Of a DNA stretch of 64,000 nt, positions 58,901 through 64,000 are shown piece by piece. Position numbers and translations under genes: made by a program. Under the pieces are notes generated by a model, which did no database searches, was not told where the DNA came from, and was given only the letters and a program-made list of their open reading frames with translations. The stretch spans positions 744,001 to 808,000 of the forward strand of contig NC_084665.1 in the NCBI RefSeq assembly GCF_028389875.1, given 5' to 3'. Every line of letters begins with the position of its first letter. Positions within the stretch are counted from its first letter, which is position 1. This DNA is from Rhea pennata. Its lineage: Eukaryota > Chordata > Aves > Rheiformes > Rheidae.

Positions 58901-61900
58901 ATATGGAAGAAAACTTAATTCGCAGATGCTCAGAACTATTGGTAGATATTAAGTAATTTTTCAGAGTTTAATTTGTGTTTTGTTTGAATGTAACAATATC
59001 TAGAAGGATGATTGTCACTACATTTCTGATGGATTAGCAAATAGGATTACTTATAACCCATTTTTTGGACAGATTTTTTTCCCTACTTCCACACTACAGT
59101 CATATCCTAGCTGTGATATAGTTCTTTTATGCTACTCTCATTCAAAGGCTTGTATTTCATTATAAACCTGCATAATTAAGTAGCTTGTTATTTCCTGGCA
59201 TGGAGGAATCTGTGGGAGAAATTGAAAAGTGTGTGCCTAACAAGAAAGAGGAATATGAAAGCAGGAAGAAGATAGATTACAAAAATTGCCTATGAGGTGT
59301 TGCAAAAAATAAGACATTTAAGAGGAAACAAAGATTCCCCCCGCCATGAGATGATACAAATGGATTTTTTTCTGCTTCTAACATTTTCTTTTCCAGGTTG
59401 TCATGCTGGCAATGTACAATTTGTCTCTGGAAGGAACTGGCCGTCAAGGATACTTCAGGTGGAAAGAAGATATTTGTGCTTTTATTGAGAAACACTGGAC
59501 TTTCTTGTTAGGAAACAGGTAAAGACATCATGTTTCCCTGAAGCTCCAATTGACGAGCAGAATGAAGAGGAAACTGTTACACAGCTAGAGAACAGGAATC
59601 CTGGGTTATTAAAAGACATCTCTATTGTGCTTTGCTATTCAGAAAATGGGAGAATTTAATAATAAGAACCTGAATATAGGCGTGAGGGGTCATTTGGGGA
59701 ACTAATAAAATTTTTTCAATGAAAAAAAAATGTTGCACAAAAGCAACATAGATATGCATATTTTTGATGTATTACCTGCCTTTAGATAGTATATGAACCT
59801 TCAACGTCAAAGCGTTGGAGTCTTTTAAAAATTGTCACCATGCTTGGACTAGTTCTGATATCATCTGCTCAGGCCTAAAAAAAACCCCAAACCAAAAAAA
59901 ACCAACCAAACAAACAAACAAAAACTCCAACAATGAAGCATGTTATTCAGCTGTAAAGCTTACACAGACTGGGTTCCACAAAGAGGGAAATTGAACCTTG
60001 TCTTTTAGCTTGTTTTGGATCTTAATAGAATATCTCTTACACAGCATGTATTACAAACCATTGAAATCTGGTTTTCACACTTGGTGTGTATTAAGGAAGA
60101 AACTGTCAGAAAAGAGAGTCCTTTTCATGAATGTAACCTTCTGCGACACGATGCCTTGTGTGCATGAAAAGGAACGGAGCAAGCAAGCCACATATTTGAT
60201 TGTTTTCACAGCCTTCTCCCCTCTCCCTGGGATTTCTCTGTTGCAGGGTCTGTTTTCCCTAACTAGGTTTGTTCTTTTGCATTGCTTTCCTTGCTTGTCT
60301 GGGCCTTCTTGCTGTGTTCTCAGTAATGTTAGTACTTGTCCCCTCTGCAAACAGCAGGATCCTGACAGGAAGGCAGCTGATGGCCCATTGCCCCTCACTC
60401 AGGGAGCCATCACCTCCCCAGGTTTGCTGCCAGCTTTCTGGCCCTGCCCTGTGAGGCTGATCCTCCTAGCTCTGATTAAATTCAGATGAAGTGATTACTG
60501 CCCTCAGCAGTATGCCCCCCTCCTTGCCTGGAAGTAGCCGCTGCTGGAGCAGGGGCAGCTGAACAACGTGTGTAGCAGTTGCTGAGCTGCTCCACTTTAC
60601 GTCCTTCACATATTAAACTGCTAATCTACATTTACTACAGCACCGCGTGCTGCAAACTGGGCCATTTGACTTCACTCTACCCCCATTGGAGAGTTAGTAC
60701 CCCAAAATGTCTAATTGCAGCATTCAGACAGCAGCAACTACCTGCTCAGCTAAGCCTAGTCCCTGAATACTGAAGTTTTTGCTAGTGGAAATCTACAAAA
60801 GCAAAGAGGAATCCTGAGAACCTGTGTAAAAGATGGCTTTAGACCTGACTCTCCAGTGCCTGGTGGAGTATCTTGGTTACTGGCTACAGGATCAATTTTT
60901 TAGTACCTACTCTCTCTCATTCTCCCCTAAGGGACATTTAAATTAGCCCTGTGACCAGTTCTGAGAGGGACAAGATGTGCCTCAAATGCCTGATGCAGAC
61001 TGCAGACTACACTGTCCCACAAAGTGAAAGTCTTAAATGCAGCTCCCTGCTTCCGAGTGGGTAAAAACATAATTCAAAACCAGTTCAGCGAGTGCACTTG
61101 ACTCAGATTTGTTGACTAATACAGATCCTGCTCCCCATGCTGCAGGAGAACCTTTCTAACAGAGAATCTCAAGCAGAGATAGGGCTGCAGAGTTTAGCTC
61201 ATGACAAGCGTACGCTGTCCTTCTGTTGCCTTGATAATTCCTGCTGCTCAGTTGTTGTCCTCAATGTTTTGTTTCTCATACTCCTACCTCTCCTCTGCAG
61301 TGCCTGACAAGGCTGCAGCTATGGATTCAAGCAAGTAGAGGCCAGTTAAAAGTGAAGTCGTCTGATCCTAACCCTCTTGCTGAATTGAGTCCTTGGATCC
61401 TGTCCTGCAGATCTGGGAACACACTTTGCTAAATGAGTTTAAATCTCTAAGCCTTTAGGGCAGGTGTTTAAATTAAGATGCTCTTTCCTTCTGTGTGAAA
61501 TGACACCTTTATCCCTATCTTCCCCTTGCCTCTCCCATCCTGTACACCCTGAGTCCTGTTTACCGTCTTCAGTAATGGAATATGCCTCTGTAACATTAAG
61601 TCAACACAGCTATCTCTGGGATCCTGTTCCTGCTCTTGTGTCATTATAGAACTGTTAAGTGAATATGTTAAATGAGTATGTAAGTATTTGAAAGACCGGG
61701 GCTCTAGTGGCAACCTAGACCTGTCCTTTGTAGGCTCAGCGTACTGTGACTCATTGAGAAAAGAAGACAAATCAGGTCTTGCCATGCTGTAGCTGCATGG
61801 CATTTACAGCACATATGTTCACAGCACTCTGTAGATCAGAGCCCATCAATACATTGCAGGGTGTCCTTCAGAGTAGTTCTCTACTTGAGAAGGAATTCAT

Positions 61901-63211
61901 TAATCCCTCCTCTCTCTGAGGCTGGGAGAATAGTGAGTACGTAAGCATGCAAGTCAATGGCAAAAGCACGCTGCCCTTTCCATCTTTGTGGAGGGAGATT
62001 TCATGATAAAAACGCAGCTAGTGAATGGCAACTTACCACTTGTTTTTCCCTGTTCCACTATAGGAAAAAGACCTCGACATGGTGGAGCACGGTTGCTGGC
62101 TGTCTCTCTGTAGGAAGCCCCTTGTTCTTCCGCTCCGGAGCACAGGAATTTGGAGAACCAGGGTGGTGGAAACTTGTTCATAACAAACCCCCAACAATGA
62201 AACCTGAAGGAGAGAAGCTGCCTGCATCTGCACAGAAGGCAAAAGGTACTATTTTCAGGATGCTGAATAGGTTCCTAGCTGGGCCAGACCTAATGATACT
62301 GGAAGACATGGGAAAAGTTTATTTAAGATAGTGCAATTGTGTGTATGGACAACTACAGGGCATGATTTTTTTTCTTAGTTCTGCTCTGCTATAATGGTTG
62401 ATTTCAGAACACTACATTGCATTATGAGAAGCCCATTATATATTAATGCGTCTGTGTTTGTACAAACTGTGATTTGAAGTCTTCTGAGCTTTGTGCACCT
62501 GAAATCTATAATTTCTCTGCTATTCTTTATCATGGTGAGTGTTTTTTCTTTTGTCCACACTAGATGCAAATTCCCTTCTGTGCAGAGGAGCAAGACTGGG
62601 GCTTAAAATGAGGCTTTAGTAGTGTATAGACTTTGTTACAAGCCTTGCAGTGAATTTCATGGATATTTTCAAAATACGTCTTTTAAGATTTTTACCTAAC
62701 CGGTTCTTATAACTATATGGTATATATATACAGTGATTACAGTGCTTGCAGGAGCTCAGTGTCTGTTAGAATAACTAAACTACTTCTTTAGCAGCTTCAA
62801 AGCCACCTCTGGATCCCATCATTACTGTGGAAGGACTCAGGAAACGGGTCAGCCGCAATCCAGTTGAGTCAGCCATGGAGCTGAAGGAGAAGAGGTCTCG
62901 CACTCAGGAAGCCAAGGATATTCGGAGAGCCCAGAAGGAGGCAGCCGGCTTCCTGGACCGGAGTACTTCCTCCACACCTGTTAAATTCAGCAGTCGAGGC
63001 CGTCGTCCTGACATAGTTCTGGAGAAAGGAGAGGTGATTGACTTTTCCTCCTTGAGCTCCTCAGATCGCACTCCTCTGACAAGCCCATCTCCTTCCCCAT
63101 CTCTGGACTTCTCTGCTCCTGGAACTCCAGCCTCTCATTCAGCTACTCCTAGCCTTCTCTCGGAAGCAGATCTCATCCCAGATGTCATGCCACCACAGGC
63201 CCTGTTTCATG
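53817..63211 (+). CDS. KAT14: Lysine acetyltransferase 14 (CSRP2BP), N-terminal half
   Basis: KAT14 is a GNAT-family protein of the nuclear ATAC complex, which acetylates histones H3 and H4; it was first named for binding CSRP2. Exons 53817-54072, 56664-56782, 59397-59518, 62064-62245 and 62792-63211 join to 366 codons of about 782 in human. Seen in order: SRHDDEATRTSTSEGLEEGE, an acidic Ser-rich stretch, then cysteine pairs C76/C79 (YYCEKCQKW) and C105/C108 (FTCSDCSED), which could bind zinc. Next come GYFRWKEDICAFIEKHW, TSTWWSTVAGCLSVGSP and FGEPGWWKLVHNKPP, then a Ser/Pro-rich tract near residues 315-350 (TPLTSPSPSPSLDF). The acetyltransferase domain lies beyond the right edge. The ATG is in the first coding exon; the upstream non-coding exon probably lies in the PET117 island. 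Confidence 0.97.
54073..56663 (+). other. KAT14 intron after first coding exon
   Basis: 2.6 kb, AT-rich, with an A26 tract at 55952-55977 and T/C runs near 55730-55770. No exon recognised. Confidence 0.75.
56664..56782 (+). CDS. KAT14: KAT14 coding exon 2
   Basis: Codons 86-125, QLREQLSYLKGDNFFRFTCS to LTWQQ. Contains the second cysteine pair. Acceptor TTGTAG, donor CAA|GTAAGT. Confidence 0.97.
56783..59396 (+). other. KAT14 intron between coding exons 2 and 3
   Basis: 2.6 kb of unique-looking sequence. Nothing recognised. Confidence 0.75.
59397..59518 (+). CDS. KAT14: KAT14 coding exon 3
   Basis: Codons 126-166 (partial), VVMLAMYNLSLEGTGRQGYF and HWTFLLGN. Acceptor TTTTCCAG, donor AACAG|GTAAAG. 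Confidence 0.97.
59519..62063 (+). other. KAT14 intron between coding exons 3 and 4
   Basis: 2.5 kb. Contains an A/C-rich simple stretch near 59878-59925. The 163-codon open frame at 59998-60489 has no recognisable domain and no flanking splice-site support. Confidence 0.7.
62064..62245 (+). CDS. KAT14: KAT14 coding exon 4
   Basis: Codons 166-227 (partial), KKTSTWWSTVAGCLSVGSP and RSGAQEFGEPGWWKLVHNKP. Acceptor CACTATAG; the donor AAAG|GTACTA is weaker but gives the known KAKAASKP junction. Confidence 0.95.
62246..62791 (+). other. KAT14 intron between coding exons 4 and 5
   Basis: 546 bp, AT-rich. No feature seen. Confidence 0.8.
62792..63211 (+). CDS. KAT14: KAT14 coding exon 5
   Basis: Codons 227-367 (partial), DPIITVEGLRKRVSRNPVES through PDVMPPQALFH. 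Acceptor TTCTTTAG (the next CAG three bases on is a possible NAGNAG alternative), donor CATG|GTAAGA. Confidence 0.96.
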
Positions 63212-64000
63212 GTAAGAGACGCCTTATTTTTTTTGTTTAATATGAAGCTTAGTTTTCAACCAAGACATCAAAAAAAAAAAAAAAAAAAAAAGAAAAGAGA
63301 AACTCCCAATGGGCTGCATGATTTTTTTTGAGACAGTACGGAAACTAACAGACAAAATTCTGTTTTGTCTTAATTGTGTATAACTCTTAATTAGATTTTC
63401 ATAGCTGTTGTCACAGCTTCTAAGGCCAGAAGGAACCACCATTATCTTCTTTATCCTGAATGCCTTAGAAGAACAGTGGGCAGAAGATTTTACCTAGCAA
63501 TTGCTGCACCATTCAACACTAGTGTTTAACTGCAACATGAATTACACTGTTAGATAATTATAATTTTGCCTTGATTGTTTCTTAAATGGGTGAAATTTTG
63601 TTTTCACAATAGTGTTTCAGTAGTTTTGTGAGTTTGAACATGGACAGTTACCAATCCCAGCTAACAGATGTTAAATTTATGCCAGGTTGCGATACACTGA
63701 TTCAGGCTGAAAGATGATAGTTCCTTAAGGAGCCAGATCCCATTCTAATAGAGAAAGTAGAGAATAAAGCACTTCTTGTTGCAAGGAAAGGTAATGTAGT
63801 TCTGTAGGGGAATTGAGCCTATGTTTGTGTAACTCCTAATTATTCCCTTAGTTTAAACAGAATTTCTCTAGGGTATACTACCTGAAGATGTAGCTTACCA
63901 GCTTGGTATTTTGATCTCAAGTCAAGCAAACAATTAAATGAAAACACAATCTAAAATTTGTCAAAGAATATGAGCTTACAACTCAGGAGCACAATGCTTT
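63212..64000 (+). other. KAT14 intron running off the window
   Basis: AT-rich intron start, with an A22 tract at 63270-63291. No further exon before the right edge. Confidence 0.75.

Noticed and set aside
59998-60489. 163-codon frame in a KAT14 intron
   Set aside because: No homology recognised and it breaks the good KAT14 exon 3-exon 4 junction.

Overview
This window looks like nuclear DNA from a bird. Five vertebrate genes with normal GT-AG exons lie in the order and orientation I recall for human 20p11.23: SNX5 (-), MGME1 (+), OVOL2 (-), PET117 (+) and KAT14 (+). The avian guess rests on compact introns, low interspersed-repeat content, GC-rich CpG-island promoters and protein sequences close to but distinct from mammalian ones. 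It is an inference, and I cannot name the species.

Layout: 1-14439 holds SNX5 on the minus strand. Eleven coding exons are visible, the last cut by the left edge, and intron 1 is 8.5 kb. About 14160-15200 is a CpG-rich, apparently bidirectional promoter between SNX5 and MGME1; it carries an inverted pair of YY1-type sites and two ZNF143-type sites. 15200-23850 holds MGME1, with four coding exons between 19603 and 23497 giving a complete 338-aa protein. 23850-28140 is the convergent gap between MGME1 and OVOL2. 28140-34250 holds OVOL2 on the minus strand, with four exons and a complete 260-aa protein. 34251-49306 is 15 kb without a gene I can support; it is probably the upstream regulatory domain of OVOL2. 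49307-53549 holds PET117, two exons and a complete 81-aa protein. 53817-63211 and beyond holds the first five coding exons of KAT14, which runs off the right edge before its acetyltransferase domain.

The genes are not a functional cluster. SNX5 acts in endosomal retrograde sorting. MGME1 trims mitochondrial DNA ends and PET117 helps assemble cytochrome c oxidase, so both are nuclear genes for mitochondrial proteins. OVOL2 is an epithelial-state transcription factor. KAT14 is a subunit of the ATAC histone acetyltransferase complex. The closest physical ties are the shared SNX5/MGME1 promoter and the tight PET117-KAT14 tandem, where only 267 bp separate one stop from the next start and no AATAAA is seen.

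I found no new system, CRISPR array, intact transposon or endogenous virus. The most notable non-coding signals are a 17-bp-arm inverted YY1 palindrome in the SNX5/MGME1 promoter, a duplicated AGTAAA element just after the PET117 stop, an exact T25A25 palindrome upstream of OVOL2, GC-rich minisatellites in OVOL2 intron 1 and the PET117 intron, and several stretches that may be conserved non-coding elements. All protein-family comparisons come from memory, not from database searches.
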